Numbered from the stretch's first letter, positions 14,282 through 22,055 are shown. The stretch: 28,673 nt of DNA from JBAZOJ01 sp041648755 (GCA_041648755.1 JBAZOJ010000015.1:1-28673); one strand, 5' to 3'. The notes: generated by a model from the letters alone, not told the origin. Numbers and translations are program-made.

Positions 14282-15544
14282 ATGGCCAACGCCAAGGGCG
14301 ACTTCATCCATCTGAGCGCGATTGTCGGCAGGAAGGTCTTTCTTGCCGATCATACCGTTCTTGGCAGGGTGAAGGACCTGGCGGTCGATATTTCCAAGTT
14401 CTATCCTCCGGTGGTGTCTCTGGCGGTGGGCTCGAATGGCAAATTGCTGTCGGTCTCATGGACCGACTTCTCCGACAAGACCGGGTATGTCCTAAAGGAT
14501 GGCGTGACAAGGGGCAACCTCCCCGAATTCAAGATCGGCACTGGCCAACTCCTGCTCGACCACCAGATCCTCGATAAGCAGATACTGGATATGTCCGGCG
14601 TGAAACTGGTGCGCGTCAACGATTGCCTGATGCTGGGCACGGACACCTCCCTTCTCCTGACCCACGTTGAAGTGGGCTTCCGCGGCTTCCTGCGGCGCCT
14701 TGGTTTCGAGAAGCCGTTTGTTGACTTCGTAAAATGGCTGTTCGGGTACGACCTGCGCGATGAACTTGTCCCTTGGCGCGAGGTGCACGTTATCCCGGTC
14801 GAGACCACTTTCTATGGCCAGCAGGTGAAGTTCGAGGTGATGCCGGAGAAGCTCACGAAGCTCAATCCCGCGCAACTGGCCGACGTGCTCGAAGAGCTTG
14901 GCGTCGAAGAGCAGAAGGCGATGATCGAATCCCTCGAGCCCGAGGACGCGGCCGATGTGCTGGAGCAGGCCTCCGAAAAAGTCCAGGTGAACGTGATCTC
15001 GGCCATAGATACGGAGACCGCCGCCGATATCGTCGAGGAAATGTCCCAGTCGGAAGCGGTGGATGTCATCGCCTCGATGGACGACGAAAAGGCTATGGAG
15101 ATCCTTTCCGAAATGGAGCGCGAGGACGCCGAGGATATGCAGGAACTCCTCGAGCATCATGAGGATAGCGCTGGCGGACATATGACAACGGCCTACATGG
15201 CCGTGAAGGTCGGAACGAAGATAGTCGATGCGGTGGCCTCTTTCCGCAGCCAGGCCGACGAACTGGATGTCTGGAACTACATTTACGTGATAGATGAACC
15301 GGGCCACCTCGTTGGCGTGGCAAGTATCCGGGAGTTGCTTGCGGGCGCCGACACAGCCGACATCTCGACCGTTGCCAGCGCGCCTACCCTCACCTTCGGG
15401 CCGGAGACCCCAGTCTCCGAAGTCGCCGAGTCGTTCAAGAAGTACGGCATTCGGGGCGTTCCGGTTGTTGACGATTCCAACAAGCTCATCGGCGTGGTCG
15501 CGTTCAAGAACCTGATGGAATCGGCTTTCGGAGAGGGGGATTAA
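14282..15544 (+). CDS. PRC-barrel / MgtE N-domain / CBS-pair protein without a pore
   Basis: 420 aa, soluble, no membrane segment. Residues about 1-90 contain a PRC-barrel-like domain (VGRKVFLADHTVLGRVKDLAVD), with a second such region up to about 180. Residues about 185-290 form the helical MgtE N-domain, with the repeating pattern LADVLEELG, DAADVLEQA, TAADIVEEM. EDSAGGHMTT then opens a CBS pair running to about 410 (YVIDEPGHLVGVASI; GVPVVDDSNKLIGVV). In MgtE these domains sense cytosolic Mg2+ and gate the channel; here the five-helix pore is absent. The stop is one base before the Nramp-like gene, so it may gate or sense for that transporter. GGAG precedes the ATG. Confidence 0.92.
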   Translation: MANAKGDFIHLSAIVGRKVFLADHTVLGRVKDLAVDISKFYPPVVSLAVGSNGKLLSVSWTDFSDKTGYVLKDGVTRGNLPEFKIGTGQLLLDHQILDKQILDMSGVKLVRVNDCLMLGTDTSLLLTHVEVGFRGFLRRLGFEKPFVDFVKWLFGYDLRDELVPWREVHVIPVETTFYGQQVKFEVMPEKLTKLNPAQLADVLEELGVEEQKAMIESLEPEDAADVLEQASEKVQVNVISAIDTETAADIVEEMSQSEAVDVIASMDDEKAMEILSEMEREDAEDMQELLEHHEDSAGGHMTTAYMAVKVGTKIVDAVASFRSQADELDVWNYIYVIDEPGHLVGVASIRELLAGADTADISTVASAPTLTFGPETPVSEVAESFKKYGIRGVPVVDDSNKLIGVVAFKNLMESAFGEGD

Positions 15545-15545
15545 A

Positions 15546-16802
15546 ATGAATCCCCCCGCTTCCACACGTCGTCGTGCGATCAACTGGACCATTTTCTTTG
15601 CCGTGCTGGGGCCTGGAATCATTACCGCAATGGTGGATAACGACGCTGGCGGTATCTCCACATACTCCGCTGCCGGGGCGAATTTCGGCAACGCCTTCCT
15701 CTGGTCGCTGATCCCCATTATGCTTGCCCTCATCCTCGTGCAGGAGATGAGCAACCGCATGGGTGTTGTCACGGGCAAGGGGCTCGCGGCCCTGATTCGC
15801 GAAAAGTTCGGCGTCAAGATAACCTTCTACCTCGTCCTTGCGCTGCTCGTGACGAACTTCGGCAACGTACTTGCAGAATTCGCCGGCATCGCGGCAAGCT
15901 CGCAGATTCTGGGACTCAAGGCGTCATTCTGCGTGCCTGCGGGTGCGATTTTCGTTTGGCTGATGGCCGTAAAGGGCTCGTACAAGACAGTGGAACGGGT
16001 CTTCCTTTTCGCCTGCCTGTTCTATGCCCTGTATATCGTCACGGGCTTCCTTGCCAAGCCGGACTGGGGCGCAGTGGCCAGGGATACCGCAATCCCCACG
16101 TTCTCATTCAACACCGCCTGGCTTGCGATGCTGGTCGGCATCATCGGCACGACCATTGCCCCTTGGATGCAGTTCTACCAGCAGGCCTCGGTTGTCGAAA
16201 AGAGAATCCCCATCGAGCAGTATCGCTACTCCAAGTACGACACGATCATTGGCGGGATAGTTGTCACGGTGGTTGCTTATTTCATCGTTGTGGTGTGCTC
16301 TGCAACGCTATTCAACAACGGAGTTCAGATTGATACCGCCGCGCAGGCAGCCGAGGCGCTGGCGCCTTTGACCAGCCAGTACGCTTCCATTCTGTTCGCC
16401 ATCGGGCTTCTTTCCGCCTCCCTGTTCGCGGCTTCCATTCTGCCTCTTTCCACCGCCTACACGGTCTGTGAGGCGCTTGGCTGGGAAGCCGCTGTTGACA
16501 GGAAGTTCGCCGAGGCGCCGCAGTTTTACCTGCTCTACACGCTGCTGATTCTCTTCGGTGCCGGGATCGCGATGATCCCCGGAATCAACCTGTTCAGCAT
16601 AATGCTTGTCTCCCAGATCATCAACGGCGTTCTGTTGCCGATAATCATCCTGTTCATACTTCTTCTTGTCAACGACCGCGAGATAATGGGCGAGTACCGC
16701 AATGGTCCCATCACCAACACCATCTCGGTGATTGCCATGATCCTCGTGGGGATCGCCGCCCTCGTAATGGTCGTCTTTACCATGATAGATCTCTTCAGGT
16801 GA
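15546..16802 (+). CDS. Nramp-related divalent cation transporter, probable Mg2+-type clade
   Basis: 418 aa, about 11 membrane segments with the Nramp core fold. TM1 carries DNDAGG (31-36) in place of DPGN, and TM6 carries APW (205-207) in place of MPH. The methionine that gives Nramps their preference for soft transition metals is thus Ala. Loss of this Met is the mark of the Nramp-related Mg2+ transporters (NRMTs), so Mg2+ or Mn2+ import is a reasonable inference. It is directly coupled (1-base gap) to the MgtE-N/CBS protein, which supports Mg2+-dependent regulation. It clearly differs from the canonical MntH at 5-1306. Confidence 0.92.
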   Translation: MNPPASTRRRAINWTIFFAVLGPGIITAMVDNDAGGISTYSAAGANFGNAFLWSLIPIMLALILVQEMSNRMGVVTGKGLAALIREKFGVKITFYLVLALLVTNFGNVLAEFAGIAASSQILGLKASFCVPAGAIFVWLMAVKGSYKTVERVFLFACLFYALYIVTGFLAKPDWGAVARDTAIPTFSFNTAWLAMLVGIIGTTIAPWMQFYQQASVVEKRIPIEQYRYSKYDTIIGGIVVTVVAYFIVVVCSATLFNNGVQIDTAAQAAEALAPLTSQYASILFAIGLLSASLFAASILPLSTAYTVCEALGWEAAVDRKFAEAPQFYLLYTLLILFGAGIAMIPGINLFSIMLVSQIINGVLLPIIILFILLLVNDREIMGEYRNGPITNTISVIAMILVGIAALVMVVFTMIDLFR

Positions 16803-16806
16803 GAAA

Positions 16807-17598
16807 ATGCTGACACTCGGTATCGATATAGGCTCCACAACGACCAAGATCGCTTTCTTCGACGGCAGCACCTTCCCCCACGCCGACCTGCTGCCGACGG
16901 GGCCAAACAGCCGCAAGACCGTTGCTCGCCTGCTGGATGAGGCTGCCGCGAAGGGCTTCGAACAGGCCAAAGTCACTCAGGTGGTTTCCACTGGCTACGG
17001 CAGGCGGCTTATGGAGATGGCCGACTCCGTGGTAAGCGAAATAAGCGCCAATGCGCGCGGCGTGTCATTCGTAATGGCTTCCAGCGGCATCCCGATTCGC
17101 ACGATCATTGACATCGGCGGCCAGGACTCCAAGGTGATTTCGCTCGATGCCGCCGGCAGTATTCGCGAGTTCGTGATGAACGACAAGTGCGCTGCGGGCA
17201 CCGGCCGGTTCCTCGAGGTTATGGCGCGCATCCTGGAGATCGAGGTTGACCAATTGGGCGAGATTGACCGGAACGTCTCCGAGGCGCATTCCATCAACTC
17301 GACCTGCACCGTGTTCGCCGAGTCCGAGGTGGTTTCGCTGCTCGCCCGCGGCGTCACGGTTCCCGAAATCGTCAACGCTGTCCATCGCAGCATCGCCTCG
17401 CGGGTGGCTGCCCTTGCCCGCAGGATGTCCCCCGAGCCCGAATTCATCCTCGACGGCGGCCCGTCCCAGAACGGCGGCCTCGTAAGGGCATTGGAGGGCG
17501 AATTGAAGCGCACACTGCACGTTCCGCCCCGCCCCCAACTTATGGCCGCGATGGGCGCTGCGGTGATTGCCGCAGACCGGTCGCAAGCCGCGACGTAG
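16807..17598 (+). CDS. HgdC-type ATP-dependent activator of acyl-CoA dehydratases (BadF/BcrA fold)
   Basis: 263 aa, the usual length for HgdC-like component A. ASKHA-fold ATP-binding motifs are GIDIGSTTTK (5-14), DIGGQDSK and LDGGPSQNGG. Cys128 in DKCAAGTGRF and Cys167 in STCTVFAE match the two cysteines per subunit that hold the shared [4Fe-4S] cluster of the homodimer. The enzyme uses ATP hydrolysis to push one electron into a 2-hydroxyacyl-CoA dehydratase or benzoyl-CoA-reductase-type partner and is oxygen-sensitive. No HgdA/HgdB-type partner is in this window, so the target is unknown. It is the last gene of the murJ-like operon; a 4-base gap separates it from the transporter. Confidence 0.93.
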   Translation: MLTLGIDIGSTTTKIAFFDGSTFPHADLLPTGPNSRKTVARLLDEAAAKGFEQAKVTQVVSTGYGRRLMEMADSVVSEISANARGVSFVMASSGIPIRTIIDIGGQDSKVISLDAAGSIREFVMNDKCAAGTGRFLEVMARILEIEVDQLGEIDRNVSEAHSINSTCTVFAESEVVSLLARGVTVPEIVNAVHRSIASRVAALARRMSPEPEFILDGGPSQNGGLVRALEGELKRTLHVPPRPQLMAAMGAAVIAADRSQAAT

Positions 17599-17635
17599 AG
17601 TCCGCGAACCGGCTCAGGCGATACCGTAATAATGG

Positions 17636-17666
17636 AATAAAAACGGGCGGCTTCTGCCGCCCGTTT
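17636..17666 (-). terminator. Terminator between convergent genes
   Basis: AAACGGGCGGC (17641-17651) pairs perfectly with GCCGCCCGTTT (17656-17666) around a TTCT loop. On the minus strand TTTTTATT follows, so it best serves the CitF-like gene. The plus-strand tail is weaker but the hairpin may also stop the HgdC operon. Confidence 0.88.
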
Positions 17667-17688
17667 CAGTTATTGGTTTCGAACCATG

Positions 17689-19308
17689 TCAGTCCTTCTT
17701 CGCCGCTTCCTGCTTCCGCACCACGTCTATCAGCCGACCGTCGCGCCACTCGACAGCATAGACAACGTCGTCGGTGAAGTGGGGCTCGGGCATAAGCGGG
17801 CCGAGCTCCTTGGCCTTTGCCATTGCCGCGTCCGCAATCTCTTCGATGCTGACTAAGTTCAGGCCGAAGGCCTTGGCGTTGTCGCGTATTGCGGGGATGT
17901 ACGGGCTGTCGCTCTTTGGATTGACCGCCACATAGTCCTCGGTGACCACGCAGGAAATGACCTCGCCCGGCGTGACGATGGTGGTGACTTCCTTGCGCAC
18001 GCAGGGGCAGGCCTGCTTTGCCTTGTTCACGCGGGTGAAGGGCAGGGCGAAGATTGTCAGCTTGCCGCCCGCCGCCGCGTCGGGACCGCCGCCTATGCCT
18101 GTGCGCAGAACGCCATCGTAGCCGGTGACGGTGTTGGCATTGAACTGCACGTCTATCTCGCTGCAGCCCAGGATGACTACGTCCATCAGCATTACGGACG
18201 GACACTTGGCTGCCGGGCTGTAATACAGTGAAGTGCTGACTTCCACATGGCGCGGGTTCGTGCGAAGCGACTCGAAAAGCCGCACCGACGGCTGGAAGCA
18301 CTGGCCGTCCAGGAACAGCTCGATCAGCCGCTCTTCAAGCAGGTCCACGTGATATTCCATGCTCCCGCCGACCGTGAAGCCGCCCCTGATCCCGTTTGCG
18401 CGCATCTTGCGAAGCATCTTCTCAAGCACCAGCAGACCAGCGCCCGAGCCTATCTGGAAATTGAAGCCGTTGTGTATGACCCCTGCGGCCTCCATGACCT
18501 TCATGCAGTTGTCGGCCACTCGGTTGCGCTCGGTCTTTACTCGCCGGATATCTGTCGTGCCGGTCGCGATCCCGCGGTTATCGCCGGCGCGCTTCACGGG
18601 CACCACGAAATCAACGTTGCGCATATCGATGGGACTTGGTGAGAGCAGCCCCGGGTAGATATCCTCGGCCAGCAGGCAAACCCTCTTCGCCCAGCGGGAG
18701 TCCGGCTCGAACAGCCCGAGCGGGCCGCACAGCGACGACGGGTTACCCATGATGCCGTTTGCGTTGCCCCAGGCGTCTGCTATCGGTACCGGGGCAATGG
18801 CAAGGTCTATTTCACGTTCGCCGCACTGGAAGGCGCGCGCGCGCCCGCCGTGAGTTCTGCCGGGCACCACCCAGGGAAGAAGCTCGCCACGGCCGACAGC
18901 CGCCGCAAGCGTGTCGTATACATTGCCCTCGACCCCTCCCAGAAGGCCTTCCTTCAGCGCGGTCATAAGGGGCTCGCAATGGGAGTTGAAGAACGCGATG
19001 CCCATCAGGTGAATGCTCTTCTTGCCGCAGCGTCTCAGCGAGTCAAGAACGAGCTTCAGCGCGGTCGGGTCGTCGCGGTAATAGTGCGGCATCGATATCC
19101 AGCCGCCGTCGGGCACATTCGCCCCGATCACGTCGTCGAGGTTCTTTACAACCTTCGACGTACCCCGGCTCTGGGCGGTGACGGTGGGGAGTACGAAGCG
19201 AGGGCCTGCCTGCAGCGGCGCCCAAGCTCCCGCGTAGGGCTCGTACCGGAAGCCGTTGACTTCCGTGGGCACGAGCCTGCCAAGGGAATTCTTAACCATC
19301 TCGGCCAT
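17689..19308 (-). CDS. CitF-like citrate lyase alpha subunit / CoA transferase
   Basis: 539 aa, close to the size of CitF. Similarity to E. coli CitF extends over the whole length: HGGRARAFQCGEREIDLAIAPV, DAWGNANGIMGN, FNFQIGSGAG, GGFTVGGSMEYHVDLLE, LDVVILGCSEIDVQFNANTVTGYDGVLR-type core, TIVTPGEVISCVVTEDYVAVNP and the terminal DGRLIDVV. In citrate lyase this subunit exchanges acetyl- for citryl-thioester on the acyl carrier protein. No citD, citE or citC is nearby, so a stand-alone CoA-transferase role is likely; the real acyl substrate is not known. It begins 11 bases after queA, suggesting one operon. AAAGGAA precedes the ATG at 19308. Confidence 0.88.
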   Translation of the reverse strand: MAEMVKNSLGRLVPTEVNGFRYEPYAGAWAPLQAGPRFVLPTVTAQSRGTSKVVKNLDDVIGANVPDGGWISMPHYYRDDPTALKLVLDSLRRCGKKSIHLMGIAFFNSHCEPLMTALKEGLLGGVEGNVYDTLAAAVGRGELLPWVVPGRTHGGRARAFQCGEREIDLAIAPVPIADAWGNANGIMGNPSSLCGPLGLFEPDSRWAKRVCLLAEDIYPGLLSPSPIDMRNVDFVVPVKRAGDNRGIATGTTDIRRVKTERNRVADNCMKVMEAAGVIHNGFNFQIGSGAGLLVLEKMLRKMRANGIRGGFTVGGSMEYHVDLLEERLIELFLDGQCFQPSVRLFESLRTNPRHVEVSTSLYYSPAAKCPSVMLMDVVILGCSEIDVQFNANTVTGYDGVLRTGIGGGPDAAAGGKLTIFALPFTRVNKAKQACPCVRKEVTTIVTPGEVISCVVTEDYVAVNPKSDSPYIPAIRDNAKAFGLNLVSIEEIADAAMAKAKELGPLMPEPHFTDDVVYAVEWRDGRLIDVVRKQEAAKKD

Positions 19309-19319
19309 AGGATTCCTTT

Positions 19320-20378
19320 CTACTCGAGGAACATCGCGTCGCCGTAGCTGAAGAAGCGGTAGCGCTCTTCTACGGCGATCCCGTATATTCTATGGACTTC
19401 ATCCAGTCCGACAAATGCCGCAACGAGCATCAGCAGCGTGCTCTTGGGCAAATGGAAGTTGGTGATAAGCGCATCGCAGGCTTTCCACCGGTACGGCGGG
19501 CGGATGAATATCTCCGTGCGCCCCTTGAACGGATGGACGATGCCCCGTTCATCGGCTGAGGATTCGAGCATCCTCACACTTGTGGTCCCGACGGGGATGA
19601 CTCGCCCGCCCCCCGCGCGAGCCTCATTGATCCGCGCACACGTCTCCTCCGAAATCTCGAAGTACTCCGAGTGCATTTTGTGCTCGCACAGGCGTTCCAC
19701 CTTTACAGGCTCGAAGGTGCCGCGCCCTACATGGAGGGTGCAGCAGACCGTGGTAATACCGTCGGCCCGGATGGAATCGAGCAGTTCAGGAGTGAAATGC
19801 AGGCCTGCCGTCGGCGCAGCGACCGCGCCGGAGTTGCGGGCGTACACCGTCTGGTAGCGCTCTTCGTCCATGGGCGTCGTAGTGCCGGAACGGTGGATGT
19901 ACGGGGGCAGTGGCACCTGGGCGCGGGAGTCAAAGAACTCACGCAGCCGGTCGCCTTCGACATTGAACCGCACCGTGCGCTCGCCGTTGTCGCCAAGGCT
20001 GACGATTGTGCAGCGCACCGGCCCCGGGGGGAATTCGATGACCTCGCCTACGCGCAGCTTGCCGCCGCTGTGGGTCAGGGCTGTCATCTGGGGCGACAGG
20101 GGAGGCTCGAGCAGAAATACCTCCACCTTGCCGCCGGTGGAAGCTCGGATGCCGAAGAGACGGTTACGAAACACCTTGGTATCGTTGAGGACAAGCACAT
20201 CGCCCTTGCGCAGGCGCGAGCGGACATCGGGGAAATGTCCATGCGTTACGGCGTTGTCTGCCCTGCGATAGAGCAGCAGCCGGGATGCTTCACGGTGCTC
20301 GGTCGGCTGCTGCGCAATAAGCTCAGTGGGAAGATGATAGTCGTAGGCGGAAAGCAAGTCGGGGGAGATTTGATCCAT
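19320..20378 (-). CDS. queA: S-adenosylmethionine:tRNA ribosyltransferase-isomerase
   Basis: 352 aa, matching the about 350-aa family length. QueA moves the ribosyl part of SAM onto preQ1 in tRNA to give epoxyqueuosine. Signatures are the start DLLSAYDYHLPTELIAQQP, LVLNDTKVFRNRLFG, AAPTAGLHFTPELL, LHVGRGTFEPV, HKMHSEYFEIS, IPVGTTSVRMLES and ITNFHLPKSTLLMLVAAF. The start at 20378 gives the usual N-terminus. An upstream ATG at 20489 would add 37 residues encoded by intergenic repeat DNA and is rejected. The ribosome site is weak. No other queuosine gene or preQ1 riboswitch is seen nearby. Confidence 0.96.
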   Translation of the reverse strand: MDQISPDLLSAYDYHLPTELIAQQPTEHREASRLLLYRRADNAVTHGHFPDVRSRLRKGDVLVLNDTKVFRNRLFGIRASTGGKVEVFLLEPPLSPQMTALTHSGGKLRVGEVIEFPPGPVRCTIVSLGDNGERTVRFNVEGDRLREFFDSRAQVPLPPYIHRSGTTTPMDEERYQTVYARNSGAVAAPTAGLHFTPELLDSIRADGITTVCCTLHVGRGTFEPVKVERLCEHKMHSEYFEISEETCARINEARAGGGRVIPVGTTSVRMLESSADERGIVHPFKGRTEIFIRPPYRWKACDALITNFHLPKSTLLMLVAAFVGLDEVHRIYGIAVEERYRFFSYGDAMFLE

Positions 20379-20432
20379 CGGCGTAAGGATAGCCGTCTTT
20401 GTGCGCGGGGCAATCCAGTGGGCGCTTGTGGC

Positions 20433-20457
20433 GAAGGCTGTCTCCGTTCTTGGCTCG
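20433..20457. repeat. 25-bp direct repeat, copy 1
   Basis: GAAGGCTGTCTCCG-t-TCTTGGCTCG, one mismatch from the copy at 20696-20720, about 260 bases away. Just upstream of the queA start. Confidence 0.9.
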
Positions 20458-20512
20458 CCCTGTGGGTGAGACGGCTCTTTCCGCTCCATGGCCTCGCAAT
20501 CCAGGTTTTTCC

Positions 20513-20547
20513 TACCTCTGCGAACCTCTGTGTCCTCTGTGGTAAAA
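20513..20547. repeat. Dispersed repeat of the CACAGAGG type
   Basis: On the minus strand this reads as an array of ACAGAGG-like heptamers (ACCACAGAGGACACAGAGG followed by TTCGCAGAGG). The motif is recognised from memory as widespread in unrelated environmental genomes; a sequence search would be needed to confirm it. Confidence 0.65.
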
Positions 20548-20667
20548 CCCTCTTCCTCTCGTCTTCTCCGGCTCTTGGCCTCGCGATCCTGGTCCTTCTG
20601 GTCTCCGGGCCTTACTTCGCGTCCTTGGGGTCTTTCCGCTCTCGTTTTTTAGGCCCGGGAAAATGAC

Positions 20668-20699
20668 TTCTTCGCGCCTTCGCGGCTTCGCGTGAGAAG
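20668..20699. repeat. Dispersed repeat of the CGCGAAG type
   Basis: On the minus strand ACGCGAAGCCGCGAAGGCGCGAAG consists of three imperfect GCGAAG(G/C)C units; a related GACGCGAAG unit is at about 20614-20624. It resembles known intergenic repeats and makes a string of TTCGCG steps on the plus strand. Confidence 0.65.
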
Positions 20700-20720
20700 G
20701 CTGTCTCCGCTCTTGGCTCG
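20696..20720. repeat. 25-bp direct repeat, copy 2
   Basis: Partner of 20433-20457 with one mismatch (C for T in the middle). The pair brackets the CACAGAGG and CGCGAAG motifs, so the bracketed segment may have been copied or inserted as a unit. Confidence 0.9.
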
Positions 20721-20766
20721 ACCTCCGGTCTCCAGCCGACGGCCTCCAGCCTGCTTTGCTTGGCGG

Positions 20767-20970
20767 TTACTCTTTCTTCTCCGCTTCTTCGCTGTCTTCC
20801 TGCTGCACTTCCTTGCTTCTCAAGGGCTTTCCCCTGCGTTTCTCCACCGCGGTGCGCAGGATGAACTCGATCTGCGCGTTCACACTGCGCAACTCCTGCT
20901 GAGCCCAAGCCTCAACCTCGCCATACAGGTCGTTCGATATCCGCAGGACGAAGTTCTTTCGCTCGCTCAA
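20767..20970 (-). CDS. Small ribbon-helix-helix (Arc-like) protein
   Basis: 67 aa. Residues 4-45 (KNFVLRIS, then DLYGEVEAWAQQELRSVNAQIEFILRTAVEK) form a classic Arc/MetJ ribbon-helix-helix unit: a beta strand that enters the DNA major groove as a dimer, then two helices. The last 20 residues are highly charged (Lys/Glu). Its only in-frame start giving the full beta strand is TTG at 20970, with AAAGG about 10 bases upstream. It follows the SPFH gene by 22 bases, an arrangement seen in other bacteria. It could bind the palindrome at 21975-21991 and regulate its own operon, but this is inference. Confidence 0.85.
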   Translation of the reverse strand: MSERKNFVLRISNDLYGEVEAWAQQELRSVNAQIEFILRTAVEKRRGKPLRSKEVQQEDSEEAEKKE

Positions 20971-20992
20971 GTGATAATGCCTTTGTTGGCGA

Positions 20993-21946
20993 CTATTGGT
21001 ACAGCGTGCCGGCGTTCACGACCGGGCTCGCGCCGTGATGCGAACACAAAACGACCAGCATGTTGGAGACCATCGCGGCCTTGCGTTCCTCGTCTAGGTG
21101 CACGACTCCGTCCTCTTTCAGCTTGGTCAGGGCCATTTCGACCATTCCGACTGCGGCGCTGACTATCTTGGTGCGCGCGGCAATGATTGCGTCGGCCTGC
21201 TGGCGCTGCAACATCGCGGCCGCCACTTCCTGCGCGTAGGCCAGATGATTCAACCGGGCCTCGAGGACCTGCACTCCCGCAGCTTCGAGACGGTCATCCA
21301 GCATTTCCTTCAGCTTCATTCCCACTTCTTCCGGATTGCCACGGAGGGAATGTACGCCTTCCTCGACGGTATCGTAGTAATAATGCGTTGCGAGCTGGCG
21401 CAACGCCGACTCGCTCTGCACCACGACGTACTTCTCGTAGTCCTGTACGTCGAACATTGCCTCGGCGGTGTTGTTCACGCGCCACACCACGACGGCCGAT
21501 ATCTCGACCGGGTTGCCGTTTTTGTCGTTGACTTTCAGCTTCTGGCTCTCGAAGTTCCGGATGCGCAGCGTCAGATTGTGTTTAATCGTGAATGGGTTTG
21601 TCCAGAAAAACCCGTTGGCAGTCACGGAGCCCCGATAAGAGCCAAACAGCACCAGCACGCGGCTGTCATTGGGGTTCACGATGAAGAACCCGATGCACAT
21701 CAGGATATTCAGGGCGATCACCAGCATCGTCGGCAAGATGTGCAGAGCAATGTCTCCGTCTGTCCATGTCTGGCGTGGCGCATTCTGTATGATCACGTAG
21801 ACTATCATCGCTGCGCAGGCCAGGAATACGGTGATGACAAGAAACAGCATCTGCATTCCGGAGATCGGCTGAAATGCGACTTCCGTGGTCTGTTTGCCGG
21901 TCTTTGCAGCATTCTGACCAACAAAACCGTCTGTGCGAAGTGTCAT
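20993..21946 (-). CDS. SPFH/Band 7 (prohibitin-stomatin) membrane protein
   Basis: 317 aa. Two hydrophobic segments lie at about 31-55 and 68-95, followed by an SPFH domain (RVLVLFGSYRGSVTANGFFW, RIRNFESQKLKVNDKNGNPVEISAVVVWRV, YVVVQSESALRQLA) and a helical region with AYAQEVAAAMLQRQQADAIIAARTKI. Such proteins oligomerise in membrane microdomains and often influence proteases or envelope stress. This subfamily usually neighbours an Arc-type gene, as here. The ATG at 21946 has a strong GGGAGG site 5 bases upstream. The promoter and palindromic operator lie at 21973-22000. Confidence 0.93.
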   Translation of the reverse strand: MTLRTDGFVGQNAAKTGKQTTEVAFQPISGMQMLFLVITVFLACAAMIVYVIIQNAPRQTWTDGDIALHILPTMLVIALNILMCIGFFIVNPNDSRVLVLFGSYRGSVTANGFFWTNPFTIKHNLTLRIRNFESQKLKVNDKNGNPVEISAVVVWRVNNTAEAMFDVQDYEKYVVVQSESALRQLATHYYYDTVEEGVHSLRGNPEEVGMKLKEMLDDRLEAAGVQVLEARLNHLAYAQEVAAAMLQRQQADAIIAARTKIVSAAVGMVEMALTKLKEDGVVHLDEERKAAMVSNMLVVLCSHHGASPVVNAGTLYQ

Positions 21947-21972
21947 GGTTCCTCCCTTTGTCTGACATCAAT

Positions 21973-22000
21973 ATGATATCACGCTGATATCGGTAGTCAA
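21973..22000 (-). promoter_or_regulatory. Promoter of the SPFH/ribbon-helix-helix operon
   Basis: On the minus strand TTGACT (5 of 6), a 16-base spacer and TATCAT (5 of 6). The -35 box touches the U-tract of the pepF terminator, so the two genes are separated with no spare DNA. Confidence 0.7.
21975..21991. promoter_or_regulatory. Palindromic operator GATATC-N5-GATATC
   Basis: Two GATATC hexamers, each itself palindromic, are separated by ACGCT, centred in the promoter spacer and overlapping the -10 box. A dimer-of-dimers ribbon-helix-helix repressor, such as the one encoded by this operon, is a natural candidate ligand. Confidence 0.6.
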
Positions 22001-22031
22001 CAAAAAAAGCCCGTCCGGTCGGACGGGCTTT
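22001..22031 (-). terminator. Intrinsic terminator of pepF
   Basis: AAAGCCCGTCC and GGACGGGCTTT pair over 11 bp around a 4-base loop. On the minus strand the stem is followed by a run of T (22002-22008 are A on the plus strand). It ends transcripts from 22056-23879. Confidence 0.93.
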
Positions 22032-22055
22032 CTTCAAAATGCGATTGGTCTTTGC

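Larger units (their letters stand above)
20379..20766. repeat. Gene-free region made of dispersed environmental-type repeats
   Basis: These 388 bases between queA and the ribbon-helix-helix gene have no credible gene. They hold short motifs rich in CTCTG and TTCGCG runs, plus two 25-bp direct repeats (20433-20457 and 20696-20720). On the minus strand they include CACAGAGGACACAGAGG-like and CGCGAAGCCGCGAAGGCGCG-like sequences, which are familiar intergenic repeats in many environmental bacterial genomes. Origin and function are unknown. Confidence 0.75.

Noticed and set aside
16308..16976. Long antisense open frame of 222 codons under the Nramp-like gene
   Set aside because: His/Gln/Asp-rich composition typical of the reverse strand of a membrane gene; no domain. 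The same applies to the long antisense frames at 10345-11736, 12682-13566 and 14492-15817.
17689..19308. A complete citrate lyase operon
   Set aside because: No citC, citD, citE, citG or citX candidates are found on either strand nearby.
20379..20489. 37-residue extension of queA
   Set aside because: QueA proteins start around MDxxxxYDYxLP; the extra codons fall in repeat DNA.
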